This document shows, in pieces, positions 15,531 to 28,951 of a stretch of 64,000 nt of DNA. Numbering within the stretch: position 1 is the stretch's first letter; every line of letters begins with the position of its first letter. The stretch is from the NCBI RefSeq assembly GCF_041146795.1, contig NC_135167.1:8166954-8230953 (forward strand), in the 5' to 3' direction. The notes under the pieces are model-generated. The model saw nothing but the letters and a program-made list of their open reading frames with translations, was not told where the DNA came from and did not search any database. A program made the position numbers and the translations under genes. This DNA comes from Maylandia zebra (lineage: Eukaryota > Chordata > Actinopteri > Cichliformes > Cichlidae).

Positions 15531-16031
15531 TTACACATGAGCACTGAAGTCTCCCAGCAGGACAACAGAGTCTCCAGGTGGAGCACCTTCCAGCACCCCA
15601 CCCAGGGACTCTAAGAAGGCTGGGTACTCTGAACTGCCACTCGGCGCATAAGCGCAGATGACAGTCAGGACCCGTTCCCCGACCATAAGGCGCAGGGAAC
15701 AAACCCTCTCATCCACCGGGAAAAACCCCAACGTACCGGCAGCAAGCCGAGGGGATATTAAAATACCCACCCCAGACCGCCGCCTCTCACCAGGGGCAAC
15801 TCCAGACTGAGACAGAGTCCAGCCCCTCTCCAGGAGACTGGTTCCAGAGCCAAAGCCATGCGTAGAGGTGAGCCCGACTATATCTAGCCGGTACCTCTCA
15901 ACCTCACGCACTAATTCAGGCTCCTTCCCCACCAGAGAGGTGACATTCCATGTCCCAATTGCCAGTCTTAGCAGCCGGGGATCAGTCCGCCAGGGCCTCC
16001 GCTCCTGGCTGCCGCCCGGCACGCAATGCAC
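15531..16031 (-). pseudogene. LINE endonuclease domain (APE type), broken
   Basis: The frame contains the start of an APE fold (IGTWNVTSL, then a [14 protein letters not shown] segment), the GVGILI strand, and [11 protein letters not shown]. It ends at GDFSAHV, where the family normally has GDFNAHV, so a metal/phosphate-site asparagine has become serine. A further endonuclease motif, STDHHLVVSWI, lies at about 15240-15275 in a different frame, which shows a shift or deletion between the two parts. A sense transcript of this piece could not give an active enzyme. Confidence 0.8.
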
Positions 16032-16382
16032 CCGACCCCTATGGCGCCTCCTGCGGGTGGTGGGCCTGCGGGAGGATGGGCCAATTTCCCCTTTTCGGGC
16101 TGTGCCCGGCCAGGCCCCATGGACTAAGGCCCGGCCACCAGACGCTCGCCCTCGGGCACCCTCCCCGGGCCTGGCTCCCGGTAACCCTATCCTGGGCAGG
16201 GTAAACTGTTCCCTCGATGTTTTCTTCTGAATCGCTCTTTGTCTGGTCCCTCACCCAGGATCAATTTGCCATGGGAGACCCTACCAGGGGCAAAAGCCCC
16301 CAGACAACCCCTGGGTAGCCCCTGGGATCCCTGGGACACACAAAACCCTCCACCACGATAAGGTAGCGATTCACGGAGAGGG

Positions 16383-16393
16383 AATCCCTAAAT
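16383..16393. repeat. Target-site duplication, LINE 5' side
   Basis: This AATCCCTAAAT is identical to 13224-13234. Its preservation fixes the 5' end of the LINE at about 16382. Confidence 0.88.
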
Positions 16394-19300
16394 ATTAAAC
16401 AAAATTGTGAAAAAAAATAAATGAGGCCATAATCAAAATTATTTCAGATTTGTTGTAATGTCAGTCACTAATTAATTAATTGCTAATTGTTTCAGCTCAC
16501 TAAGTACTGATTGCTCTCCCGGTCTTGGTGTGATTACTGTGACTCTCTGCCATTCGACCCCTGTGACCTCGGTCGACGAGTACATTTTACCTAAGATTTA
16601 CACTCAACCACTGCTGCTCCTGAAACCTGATCCCAGTTTTACATCATCACTTTTGTGTTGAGTGACATTTTGGTCACGTGACTCAAGAGTTTATTCCTGT
16701 CCAGCTATCTGTAATATTATCCTATTATGACATTATGTGAGTCGCGCAGTGAGACGTGATACTCCAAATGTGATCAAATCCATGTTGTACATTCAAATTT
16801 TATTCAAGGTCGCTCACTGACTCCTTTACTCTCATTAGTGTTGCATTAGCAGTGTGTTTACCCTGGTCTGTGCTTTAATATTTCCCCACTCCACTGAGAT
16901 TTGGCTTCAAAAGCTCGCCTTCTGCCTGAGTCCAAACTAGATTACTCATCAGCCCCCCCACACAGACGTAGGCAGTGATGTCTTGCGTGACTCACGTGGC
17001 TCCCAAGAATGTTCATTTTAACCCTACGCTGGCTAAAGGAGGGGGGAGTGTTAGTTGTGACCTCAGTGTAAGTTGGAAGGAGCGAGATGAAAAAGGTTCA
17101 CAAGGTTGGAAGTGATGCACTTTACCTGAAAACCCATTATTAATGATTAAAGTGAACCAATTACTACTTCCATATTCATACATTGACACTTAGAGCTGCC
17201 AAGTCCTCGTCTCATGGCCACTTTCCAACTACATTAGAGAGCACTCATAAGGATTAAAGGGGAATTCATACATGTTTCCCAGTTGAGGTTTTTTCACAAT
17301 CTACCTGTGAAAATATTTTTTCATGGAGTCCACAGGGCTTCGTGAGTCTAAAAATCTGTGAATCCTTTTTTCACAGTCCAGCCCTCGTGTCAGCTACAAA
17401 CTGTTGCTTTTACTCCACCATGATCCTCTTAAAACAGATCATGTCATCTTTTACCTCTTCTCCTAGCTCATATCCTTTCTTGACAGGTTGAATCACCACC
17501 CTGGCACATCAGCAGCCAAAATAGATCCTTACTCACTGGAAGCTGTTGCAGAAACATTACTTCAGCCATCAAATTTTGTGCTTTTGGATACAAGAACAAT
17601 TTGTATCCTGAAGGAGGATGGCAGGAGATTGGTCAAATGTTTATCTTTAGACTTGGGGATGAATTTGGAGAAAAATGTCAAGAAAGAGACACACAAAGCG
17701 CTTCCATCATCTCTCATAACATGTGACAAGAAAAGCTGTGAAAGCACGGCTGTCAATCATGTTACATATAGCAGCTCTGTGCATACATGCCTCAGAATCC
17801 CTTTTTTTTAGCATACAAATGACACATATCTATCAATCAAAAAATGACAACTTTTAAGCCTGAAATGCTGCTTCTGCAAAAAACTAAAATTAAAGATACT
17901 TAAAAAGGTTTATGGGTATCCAGTGTGCCTCGTAGCTGTCTGTTCAAGCTGACCAATCTAAAGTTCAAAATGCAGCCATGTCAAGTTCCCTGTGCTGTAC
18001 TGCAAGTATACAATGCCTATATTAGATGCGGCCCTGCTCCTTGGTGAATCACAGAGACGTTATGTTAGACATCTGTGATGCACAGTGCAAAACTACAAAC
18101 CTGCCCTTTATATCAAGAAAGAAACTTTTGAAATCTCTTCAGATTTCAAAGCAGCATCTTATAATTTTACCGGGGAATAATCTCCTGCTCCTTTTTAGCC
18201 ATCTTCTTACTTTGTTTACATGATTTGTGTGTTTGTTGTCATGAAAAGTGTTTTGTTCACTTTTGTATTATTCACTGATACAGTCGGTGTTAATAAAGCA
18301 TTTTCTTTTTTCCCTGTTGTTTATATAACTGCTGTGTGATGCATCAGCCAGGTGTGCACTGGAGTGCATGGACTGTGACAGGTCTCGTGGTTAGCGGGGA
18401 CAAGTCGTGACGGACACCACTGGCTTGGAGAGAAATCTATGCAGCCTACCTATGCAGTCACTTGGCATGGAGGCCATAGCTTTGGTGGGATCCATGACAC
18501 CCAGAAATGCTAACGTCTTCAGGCAGCCTGTCACATAAATCCAACGTTCGGCCCTGACTCCTGAGATGTCAGCGGCCTACTTCAGCAACTAACCTTACCT
18601 TCACCTTCAGCTGTGATGGGTGCAGTGACGCTCTGATTGAGCTGGAGTTGATTGAATTCAGCTGAGGTTTCACAGGAGGAGAGGGTGAGACGTTAGTGCT
18701 CCAGCAGCGATGGAGATGATGAGTTTGCCTTTGGGGTGAGGGCTTGATTCAGTAGAGCATGTGAGCTGTTTTCAGTGGGTTTCATCAAAGCCAGCCTCAT
18801 GTTGTTGGAGTGGAGGGGTGGAGGATTGGGCAGATTCATTTACCAATAGACGGGATCTTATGTAACTATTCCTTGTGCTGTTCTGGGTGAGCTGTTATAG
18901 AGAAACCTTGCTCGGATGTCAGAGGAGGGCAAAATTCAGTGCTAGAATAACTTTTCTATGAGCAACATTTTAGAGGGTCACATGAACGACTGGTTGGTGG
19001 AGTTTTTTTTTTTAACCCACTAGAAAGCACATCACCTAACATAACATATGGTTATCAACTTTCTCTGTTAAGCTGACTTTCTGCTTTGGGTTCTGTGCAC
19101 ACTCACGTAAAAAATGATGATTCATGCATCGCATGACTCTTCTTGTACACAGGATGGTCCCTAGGAGTCCAGCCCATTGGTGCAGCCTGCTCCAATCAGA
19201 GGCGTTATCAGATGTTGATAAAAATGTTGAAACAAATAAAAACTGACGAAGAGCATGAAAAATGTAACAGAAAAATGCAAATGGTCCATGTTGTTACCAT

Positions 19301-19845
19301 GGTGATTTAACAAAGTCTCTTCATGATACAGAAAACTTTAAGCTCAGCAAAGCTCACTAAGCCATCAAGATTCTGTGAATTCCCCCCCCCCCCCGAAAAG
19401 AATACACAAACAAAAAAAGCAAGGCAGGATTTAAGCTATGTACAGTCCTTTGAGATGTAAGTTTATTTCTGAGACAGCTGCAAAGGTATATTCTTTAATA
19501 AATGAATGACAGACAAGACAGGTGTTTAATAAACCTCCTTAGGGCCCACATTCACTTAAAATAGTGTGTTTTATCAAAATACCCCACAGGAAATGCAGGA
19601 TTTAAATATTTAAATTTCTCCTTGTAAGGGAACAGCCTTGAATAAAACAGTTGACAATAAATCACTTACTCTGGTCTGTGGACATTCAATAATAACTCTG
19701 ACATTGCAAAGATTACTCATAGTGAAAGTATTTTAATGACCATAGTTATGTTCACTACTGAGGGACTGGCAGAGGAAGAGGACTCTGTGGTCTCTCTATC
19801 CTCTTCATTTCTGCTCTCTTTGCCATCATCCCTTGACCGGTAGTA
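16394..19845. other. Intergenic, no gene recognised
   Basis: Only short open frames are present (up to 107 codons at 17488-17811), without motifs. A 13-base C run lies at 19382-19394. I see no exon series, RNA gene or clear mobile element. Confidence 0.45.
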
Positions 19846-20052
19846 ACAGATGGCTACCCTTCTCTGAGCCTGCTTCTCCCAGAGGTCTCTTCCTGTTAGA
19901 AGTGAGTTTTTCTTTACAGCTGTCGCCAAGTGCTTCTCATAGGGGATCATTTGATGTTTGGGGCGTTTCTCTAATATTGTGGGGTCTTTACCTCACTATA
20001 TACTATATAAACTGTTGTAATGAACTGGCACTACATAAATTGAACTAAAATG
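19846..20052 (+). repeat. Dispersed teleost repeat (3' end type)
   Basis: The order of words is that of a very common fish repeat: CAGATGGCTACCCTTCTCTG, GAGGTCTCTTCCTGTTAGAA, GTGAGTTTTTCTTTACAGC, TGTCGCCAAGTGCTTCTCAT, a GGGGTCTTTACC-like word, and a terminal GGCACTACATAAATTGAA. It is the 3' end of a retroposed family; the parent class is not certain. Confidence 0.65.
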
Positions 20053-23000
20053 AAACTGATTTATAATTGCACTGGTCACTAAATGATGTCACAATGGACC
20101 AAAAATAGAGTACATAGAAAAGTGCAGCATAACCTAGCAGGACAATTCATGCCCCATTATTGATGCAAGCTACTACATGGTACTTAAAAGCAAGCAAAGC
20201 AAACTGACTGCACTTTATGTAACAGTGTCACTGATATCAAACTTTTGCAGAAAGCAAATTTTCCAAAATTCATGTAGAAGACTCACTTGAAAGTGTGCTG
20301 CATTTGATATTCAAGAAAATCAGTTTCAAGATAATAGAAAAATAATGGTCTTCCTACTCTATTTGTACTTCTTCTAATTATAGGTCAAAATAACACAAGT
20401 CTAATTATCACACTTATTGTGGTGCAAGTCAAAGCAATTATATCTGCTGTACTTTCCTGAAAGTCTGGTCTTTTGGCACATCTAGCAAATCTTTTTGAAA
20501 AACAACAGCAGCTGATTAATTTGTCAGCAGGTCTATAACCTATGTATATAGTCTGTTGTTTATCTGTACAGTCGTCCAAGAACCTTTGCAGACAGAGGAA
20601 CAGAGGAAGTGACAGGATGAGGACGATTTAGCTCCACCTCCGCCCACCATAGTGCATGTGCACACAGACACGCACACTGACTCATACTCCCTCCTCACAT
20701 GGGGAACAACATAGCTTCTCATTAAATCACTGCGTGTGCGTATTTCGTGTTTACAGATATGAGGCCTCTACGGATAACTAGGATTCAGAAGCAGCGATGT
20801 GTGAGGGCCGAGATCAGATGAGGTCATCAGGGATGGCGAGCTTAGAGGGGTCTGTCCTGAGCTGTGTGAGGAAGTCAGTGGTGTTTGTTTATTAGAGGAG
20901 CAGAGAGGGAGGGGGAGAGGATGCTCTTAGTTGGAGCATATATTAGGATGGCGACATTTTACATTTGACTGCTGATAGAAAAGAAAATGTTTAGGGTCAC
21001 AATTCTGCAAAGTGATGACAAAATTTCCTTTTTTTTTCCTCCGTAGAAACAAACTATTTATAGCACATACAGTAAGACAGAGAGCTGTTATCGTGTGAAT
21101 ACACATGTCATCACATATAGGCATTTTCCGCCTCCACTCTTATCTGTCCTAACTCCATCATTGCAGTGGTTCAGATGCTCATAGATTGGCCATGTCCACT
21201 GGGAGCATGTAAACATGAGCACTTGAAAGCTTCCAGTGAATGGACAGACAGAGGCTACACGCAAAGGCAAACAATCATACGCACTTGGGCAGTGAGGATG
21301 TATTAGTGGAAGCTGGGTCAGTGTGGCAGACAGTGTGAGCTGTAGAGGCTCTGAGCATTGAATCTTTGCCATAAGGATCTCAAAAAGTCCAGAAAATTGC
21401 TTTCTTTCCCGAGGCAGATGCTTTGTCCTCTGCCTCGCTCTTCTTCTTTTTTTCTGTCTGAATCCTAAAATTTTGTGTGAGCCTAAGTAACACCAGACCT
21501 GAGTGCAGGTTTTCTGAGGTTGAACTGTAAGAGTTGTTGATCTCTCTGTAAACACACCGAGACTGTGTTTATTTGAATATAAAAACAGTTCCACTGTGGC
21601 TCTTGTGCATGTGACTCTGGCTGGGAAACGTCATCATGTCAGTGACAGCAAAGCCTTCATGTATGTGTGAGCGTGTGTTTGCGAGAGAAATAGCAGAGAG
21701 AGACATGTGTTACAGACTTGGGGGTCATAACTCCTGTCATAACTTCTCATTGTGTGGGTTGGGGAGGGGTGTTATGTAACGGAGAGAAATGGATGCATGT
21801 AGCCGTCATGGCAGCGCATGCGGGGACTGGGTAAATTTATGTGTCTGTGTGTACATCGGAATACTAACACCTCCCTCATAGCTGCTGCAGCTAGATGATG
21901 TTGTTGAGAAGTGTTTGCCTCTGTGACTACTTTGAAGTCTGCCTGTCTGTCAGTGTATGTGTGAGAGAAAGAGAAACAAAGCTGGAACTGTGCAGCACAC
22001 TGAAAACACATGGAGTGCTTCAGGGAGACCTCAGGGTCACAACAAGATGACAAGATGTATGGAAAAGCTACGGCACGATGCATCACAGGGGATATAAAGT
22101 ATGCACACAGCAGGCTATATAATGTGTAATGAGTCTGCTGAGGATTGTACTGTGGGTTTGTAGAACCTTTTTGCAGACGGAAACCACACTAATGACATGA
22201 AATCAAGGAACACCAAGTTTTAATGGTTAATATTAGGTAGAAAATTAATGCAAATAGGTAGAAATGAAAGAAAGTTTAATCAGATGACATTGGTGTTTCA
22301 TTTGCACCTGGAATTAACATGCAATCTGTAATTGCTAATACAGTGTCGTGAATATTGTTTGTGCTATTATGCAAAATTTGCTTTGTTTTGTGTTTTTTTT
22401 TTTTTCACCCCAGTGTCAGTCAACGTTATTCCTACTACCTGTAGCTTTATGAGGAAAAAGTGCCGATTAAGTGATTGTGAGACTGATTCTGTGCCGTCTG
22501 ACAACTTGTCTGGCAATTGCATCCCAGTACATTTGCATGCATTTACACCTTCTAGATCCAGATGTATTGTCTGAGTTCGGAAAGCTTTATTTCCCAGAAT
22601 TTGCCAGTAACAGAGAAACTTGTAGTACATAAGACTTATGATGCATACTAATTATATATATAAATATTTCCACAATACTAAGAGAGTAATAAGGTAATAG
22701 TTAGCTACAAAGCTGTCTCCATTCCTGTGTGTCATCAGTCTCTTCTCATGTTTTAGCATTCTTCAATGAGCCAAAGCCACAACAGTGATTTTGTGTTTAT
22801 TTAAGGCTGTTGTTCCCTTTTTTCCCAGCTGTAATTTTCTTTGATGCTTCCTAGATTTTTCCATCACACAATTTGAGGGGGTTTTTTTTATAAGTGTTTG
22901 GGAATCACAATAATTTTTCATACATAACCCTGCCCCTCAATTGTTGGCAGCTCAAAATTAATTCGACAACTAATTGACAAGCAGTTTCATGCCCAGGTAA

Positions 23001-24060
23001 GGACTGTTTCTTGTAATTTCATGACAAATGATGCAAACATGATATCTGAAATTGGTTCAAAGTGTTGAATTTGTATTTGTCTTTGTTTACCCAAAGTGAT
23101 GTTAGTGGAAGTGAGAGAGACTAACTGAATAAACTAAATAAATCTGTCAGAGAGAGAATGCAAACACTTCAGGAGTGGCCAAATCAATAATGTGTTACAT
23201 TCTTAAAAAGAAGAAATGCACTGGCAAACTCAGCAACACCAAAGATAAGAAAATCTGCCCTCCAGCTTTAAACTGGACCTCGTATGCTTTGCTATGTTTC
23301 AGAGACATTTATACCCAACACAGTAGAGTGATGGAGTCCACAAACTGACTGTTCCTTTGTTAACAGCTCGGCCAACCTTGGGAAGGAGGCAACTCCTCAT
23401 GTTGAACAGTCAGACTGTTCAGAAGTCTATGAAAAATTTCCTAAAACTCCCTTGACCTTTGATCTCAGTAAACACTTTCCTGACAGATTTATGGTCTCAA
23501 TTCTTAGTTTTAAATCTTAGTGACTGAAACACACTGCTCACTTTGGGAGTTATGGTTCATATTAAAGTCAAAAGGAAACAACAAAGCACGGCGTCCTTTA
23601 TCCTTCAGGGGTCCATTTTGCAATTGACAAGTTGCTATTGTATGGTTGTGAGTCTCTTAATTAAATCTGGTAACAGCATAAATTAATCCCAGACAAACTC
23701 CACTGACACAGAAGAACATTTATCACATATAAGATAATTCAACTGGGTTTTAGCGCTTTAACACTGCTAACTGGCATCTAACTAATACTTTTGGAAAGTT
23801 ATTAAGTACGTTTCAATTAAAGAAGTAAATATATTTGAAGATTATTGACTTCCTTACTAAGACACTAAGAAGAAAATCCTTTCAAAGCTTTAAAACCTCA
23901 AACTCAACATGAAATGTTGATAGCTTATGTGTACTTTGAGGACCTTTCCCCTAAAAATACCATTTACACAAACACAAGATTATGTGCAGTATATTAATAG
24001 TACAGTATATTAAGTTGCAAATGTCAGGAAACAATTTGTTGTCAAAATGACTTCTAGGGT

Positions 24061-24200
24061 GAGTTTCAGTCACTCCTCCCTGCTCCTTCTTCTTTGACCT
24101 TCACCCATCTTCAGCCACCTCATCAGCCATTTTTCTTCCATCCTCATCTCACTCTTCTTACTTACCCAGCCCATGCTCCTCTGCCCCGTTCACCCTCACA
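24061..24200 (+). repeat. Pyrimidine-rich tract
   Basis: About 140 bp with strong C/T bias on the plus strand (for example CCTCCCTGCTCCTTCTTCTT). It is followed about 100 bp later by a purine-rich tract, giving an asymmetric pair. Confidence 0.7.
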
Positions 24201-24300
24201 CTGCCGATTGTTTGCATCTATTCATGAAAGAGAATTTTCCGGTTTTCTCATTCCATTTAAGCTCAGCCAGCACTAACCCATTGTGCTCTGATGTTCCTCT

Positions 24301-24529
24301 CAGGCAAGAGGTCTAAATCAGGCAGGGGAGACGAGGGAAGGGGGAGGGATGGAGGAAGGATGGTAGGGATTTGAAGGAGCGGTGGGGTTGAGGAAAGGGG
24401 AAGGAGGAGGGGTGGATAAGAAGGACGGGTTAGTAGAGGGGAACGAGAGTGAGTAAGGCAAGTGTGTGAGAGCAGCAAAGGAGAGGTGTAAAGAAGCATG
24501 AGAGGAAAGAAAACGGAAATAAGTAGAGA
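24301..24529 (+). repeat. Purine-rich (G/A) low-complexity tract
   Basis: About 230 bp with extreme A/G bias on the plus strand, built from GGAGGAAGG-type words without an exact period. The minus-strand open frame over it (Ser/Leu/Pro-rich) is a composition artefact. Confidence 0.8.
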
Positions 24530-25684
24530 CATTACAGCGCCTGAGCAGGCTTAGCAGCCAGCCATATGCTCATAATGTGAACTCAGAGCTGACCTGTGAT
24601 CTTTGCTGCTTGCCATCTTCTCTCTCTCTGTCTCTAACATCACTTTTAAAATGGCTACTTTCCTTATGTAACATGCTAATATCTGAGTTTTACTTAGCAT
24701 TTCATCTTCACTTTAAGTTTATATAAGAACTGAACAACTAAGGGTCATTTTAACTGCAATTAAATATGGATACAAATTCTGACATTTTTTTTAATTATCT
24801 GATGCACGACTCGGCCTACTCGGTAGCCAAGCAAGGCAATAAAGCCGCTATGCTTATAAGGTTTAAAGCCAGCAGAGCTACTTATACTAATACAAGTTCA
24901 TGCATTTGAATGCAAAGACTTGGAGCATGCTAATGTTAATACTAGTCGGTGCATATATAGAGATAGGGGTTGCATTTGATGTGGGTTTAAACAGGTTGGC
25001 AGCAGTTAAAAGCACAGCACAGGGATGAAACAACACTTGTTCAAACATGACTTGTGTGTGTGTTAAGAAATGTACTGCAGGCCACGTGCAAGGAAGAAAA
25101 AAAAAAGTTCCAAAACTTCACCAATAAAAAAACAAAAACTGTCTCCGATTTCAATTTTAGACTGTCTTTTAGAGAACCACATGTGTACCTCAGATTACAC
25201 CACAGACCTCAGATTTGTGCAGATTTGTGCAGACTTTCATCTTGAGGATCATCACTGGAGACCACACAGAAGTGTCTTCAAGATCCCACAGTGCTTAAGC
25301 CTGTGAGGCAGTTCATGAGATCAGTAGTGTGATCAGAAGCATTTTCTTGTTTCTTTTTTGTTTTTTCACACTGAGTCTCACTGTAATAACCTGAGATGTC
25401 TATGAGAACATTTGGTACACTCTGTCACGTGCGTCAGCAGTGATCCAGATGGTCTGTCGTGGCAAAGAGAGAGGTGAGCATGAAAGAGAAAATAGCAATC
25501 CCCTATCTTTACCTAAGGTCATGAGCTGTGGATAGTGAAAGAAAGACTGAGACTACAGATAGAAGCAGTGTAAATAAGCTTCCTGATGGTGAGGTCTTCA
25601 GAGTACAGCCGCTACTCCACCACAGCAAAAGGAGCTAGCTGAGGTGGTTCAGGTATCTAACTAGGATGCCTTACTAGGATGCCT

Positions 25685-25730
25685 GATTGATTGATAAATA
25701 GATAGATAGCTAGACAGATAGATAGATATA
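25685..25730. repeat. GATA/GATT-type microsatellite
   Basis: Irregular GATT, AGAT and AGAC tetramers make up this short repeat. Confidence 0.85.
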
Positions 25731-28700
25731 GGGTTAGGGTCATCACCAATAATGACTTAGACCTTGGACTGACTAACATGCAATATAAGAGGTATGAACA
25801 CCAAATAGTAATAGTAATAGGGATTCTATGGCTTTTTGCGAAAAAAAAGTACAGCCAGAGTTTTTGTGGACTGGCTAGATATTCAGAGGCACCCTGACAG
25901 CTATTTCTTTGGCAGAATTGCTTTTTAGGAGGTTTTGGTGCCTCTCTTAGACGGGTGAGAACAGGTGAGAGTTTCCACTGTCAGAGTTGCAATTATGTTT
26001 GACGTCCTGTTTTTAACTCTCTATTGTCATTAGGTGAGGCTGTTTAAGCAGATGGTGTTCTCAGCAGCATCGGCTGAAATACTTTGGCATTGTCTTTGTA
26101 TCGAAAGGGTTTCAGCTTTTATATGTCTGCAAAAGACATACTTTTTCATAACAGTAATCACAATGATTTACACACTCCCTGTGATAAATTATCTTCCTAA
26201 TTTTCAAATGTGCTTGCAGTTTTGGAGGCAGCTGCACACATTTTGAGTCCTTTTTTCTGTTCACACTCAATTTCACAACCTATTTCAGTTTGAATCCTCT
26301 GAACATTTGTGTTTCATCTTTCTCACTTTTGATCTGCGCCTCCTTCTGCTGTGAATTCTGTCACCGAGTGTGTCTCTTAGCGGCTTCTTTTCACACTTTA
26401 AACCACGCCAGTATGTAATGAGAATTCCAGCCTTGGTTCCTGCTTTCAGCTTTTCGTAATCAATATACAGCATTTTCCTTCTCTCTGAATGACTCATTTC
26501 CTGGCCATTGTGCCCATGCAAACGTATTCATGTTAAATTCGAAGGGACTCTATGAAATCTACTGAACGCACAAAGAATACTTTGTCACGAGGTCGAAATG
26601 CAAGCAGGGAGCACACATCCGCTGATTTGAATGATTTCATTCACATTCACACAACATGGCACATCCTGGTAATGTGAGTAAAACTGTAAGAAAAAAAATA
26701 CTTGAAGCTGACTTACGGAATGATTTTTATAATAATATCTTGCTCACTGATGGTAAAACATGCTTGGAAAGCATCTAAGTAGGCCATTTCTTCTCACTTA
26801 CCCTTTGCGGTTTGTGGTATTGTTACAAGCAGGTATGAGATCGATATGAACCCATGGAGGGTGTGTCAGCTCGAGTTTGGTCTCGAATATTTCTGTCATC
26901 CTACTTGGACCAGTCCATCTCTTTTGAGGTGTTTGAAACTTAGAAAAAATCTCCATCGCTTTCCAAAAACTGTGTCCCAATTACCCTGGATAATCCACAG
27001 ACTTCCCTGTCAACCCTTTCCATCTGAACTACTTTCTACTGAAGAAACAGTCTCTCTGAAAATGGTTGGCAATCTGTTCTGTGGCTCATCCAATCTAGCT
27101 GAGGCACAGTTTCTGGAAAGAGATATTTCATTGAAATTTTTAAGGCAATATTTTTGTTGTTGTTGTTTTTTGTTTTTTTGCAAGCCCCACAAACAAAATT
27201 CCATCTGCTTCCACTGTATTTGGGAAAAGGCAGAAATCCCAGAGGGAGATATCTATCTCTGACAACCTGAGCAAATAAAATCCAAATTTTCTGCCTGGCT
27301 GAACTGATACAGATCGGGCTCTGTGTAGATTTAAGCATCAAGTTTAAATGGTTTCTTAAAAGGCCATAATATTCATGTCATGTGGAAGTAGTTGATGTTA
27401 GCTGTTGGGACAGCTGCCATGCTGACATGTGGTGTAGTTCAACACCTTCTAGACAGCCTGCAGTGCATCAAACCACCTCCCCTGGGGTGACTTGCTTTTC
27501 CACCATATGATTCCATGATTCTGCGACCCCCACTTGTCTGTTTTGATTTCTGGTCCACCCCTGATGCAGGTAGAACAAAAACAAATTCTTGCAAATAGTG
27601 TCAGATGCTTGCTTGATACAAAAAAAAATAGTTTTGTCACTGAGCACACAGAGCACTTTGCACTTCTAATGGGATTAGCGTGATATTTGTCATCTCACGA
27701 GGGGGGCACCACATACACACTAACACGCCCACAGCTTTCTTTAAGACAGGCCTCCGAGTAACTTGCTAATGGCGTCATCTCTGCCTGTGTGCATTTAAAA
27801 ACTCCCTGAATGTGCATATTGTCTGCTGCAGGGCACATTCGTTTGATGAGTCTAATCCCTTGTCTGGAGAAACAAAGGTGTAACACTCGGCTGCTGAGGA
27901 TCAGTGAGCGTGAGTGATGGTGTACATAAGCCCATCTCTCCCAATCCCACACAGCCTCCTAATCCTGAAAGATCAAGTGTAACCAGACTGGAAGTGTGAC
28001 TGGGTGGAAGCCAGCGTGATGCTTTCGGTTATGTTCACTCGCACCGTGATCACGACAATCACATTATGTCACGCCTGTCTAACCTTTTCTTACTGCTGCC
28101 TGAAATTTTCTTCTTATTTGTAATGAAAGACCAAATACTATCCCTACTCCACATTCATTTTACTAAAGTGTTTTTTCTTTGCTATAGACTTTACTATATG
28201 GACTTTGTACCACAGATGTTTGAGCAACGTGTGCAACCACGCATGAATTTTACGGTAAACATCTGTGTAGAGGCTATGCATGCATTTATGCGTACATATA
28301 TAAAGCATGTATGCTTCAAATATGTCTTACAAAGACCTTGGGGATTGATTTCCATTGTACAATGAAACATCAGTCAAATCTGAGTAGGCAGTAATACGAA
28401 CTGAGCACCGGCAGGAGCCAGGGAGCATTAACATGAGTCTATTTTTAAATCAGGAACTGTGAGTAATGTTGTTTTCCTCCATTTGACTAAGAGTGTTTCA
28501 TTTCAATCCCACATGCTCTTATTTAACAAATACAGCTGATTAAGTCCTTCTTAATGTTTCTATTTTCTAAGTGAAGGCTTGATAACAGCCTCTGATTTGA
28601 GCTATTTTTACTGAAACAGCAACCACATTTTTGCTTCCTTTTGTTTTCAAGAGAATTTTGACAGGATTCAGTGTTGATATAGTTTGGCTTTTCTTTAGTG

Positions 28701-28951
28701 CTAATATTCTCTCCAGTTTGCTTAAGTTGCAGGACACAGCGCTTAAAAAAATTCATGAACATTTGTAGATCGTGTATATACTCCAAGTATGAATAAACAA
28801 TAATATCTACATGCAGCTATACAGGTTTTCTGGATAACAATATATATGCTGACACACCTTTTGCTATGGAATCTTCTGAACTTCTGTCAGTTCTCTCAGT
28901 AGAATAAACTGAACTGTTGACCACTACATTGAGGCGGTCCTGAGGTTGAAT

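Larger units (their letters stand above)
13235..16382 (-). mobile_element. Nearly full-length, decayed LINE (RTE/Rex3-like)
   Basis: The 3148-bp element reads on the minus strand: a 5' leader near 16382, an APE-type endonuclease, a linker, reverse transcriptase, a thumb/C-terminal domain, and a 3' end in tandem GATG units (CCATCCATCC on the plus strand, 13235-13247). A single APE-plus-RT frame with a GATG tail is what is described for Rex3 of the RTE clade in teleosts, so I favour that name, though clade assignment needs a tree. It is flanked by a perfect 11-bp duplication. The reading frame is broken by several shifts and a deletion inside the RT, so it cannot be autonomous. Plus-strand frames over this interval are shadows. 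Confidence 0.88.

Noticed and set aside
21088-21594. 168-codon minus-strand open frame
   Set aside because: No recognisable domain, biased composition and no splice or promoter context; frames of this length arise by chance in 64 kb.
24263-24532. Ser/Leu/Pro-rich 89-codon minus-strand frame
   Set aside because: It is the translation of the G/A-rich tract and has no protein character beyond composition.
25729-25739. TAGGGTTAGGG resembling a telomere repeat
   Set aside because: Fewer than two full units beside a GATA repeat; far too short for an interstitial telomeric array.
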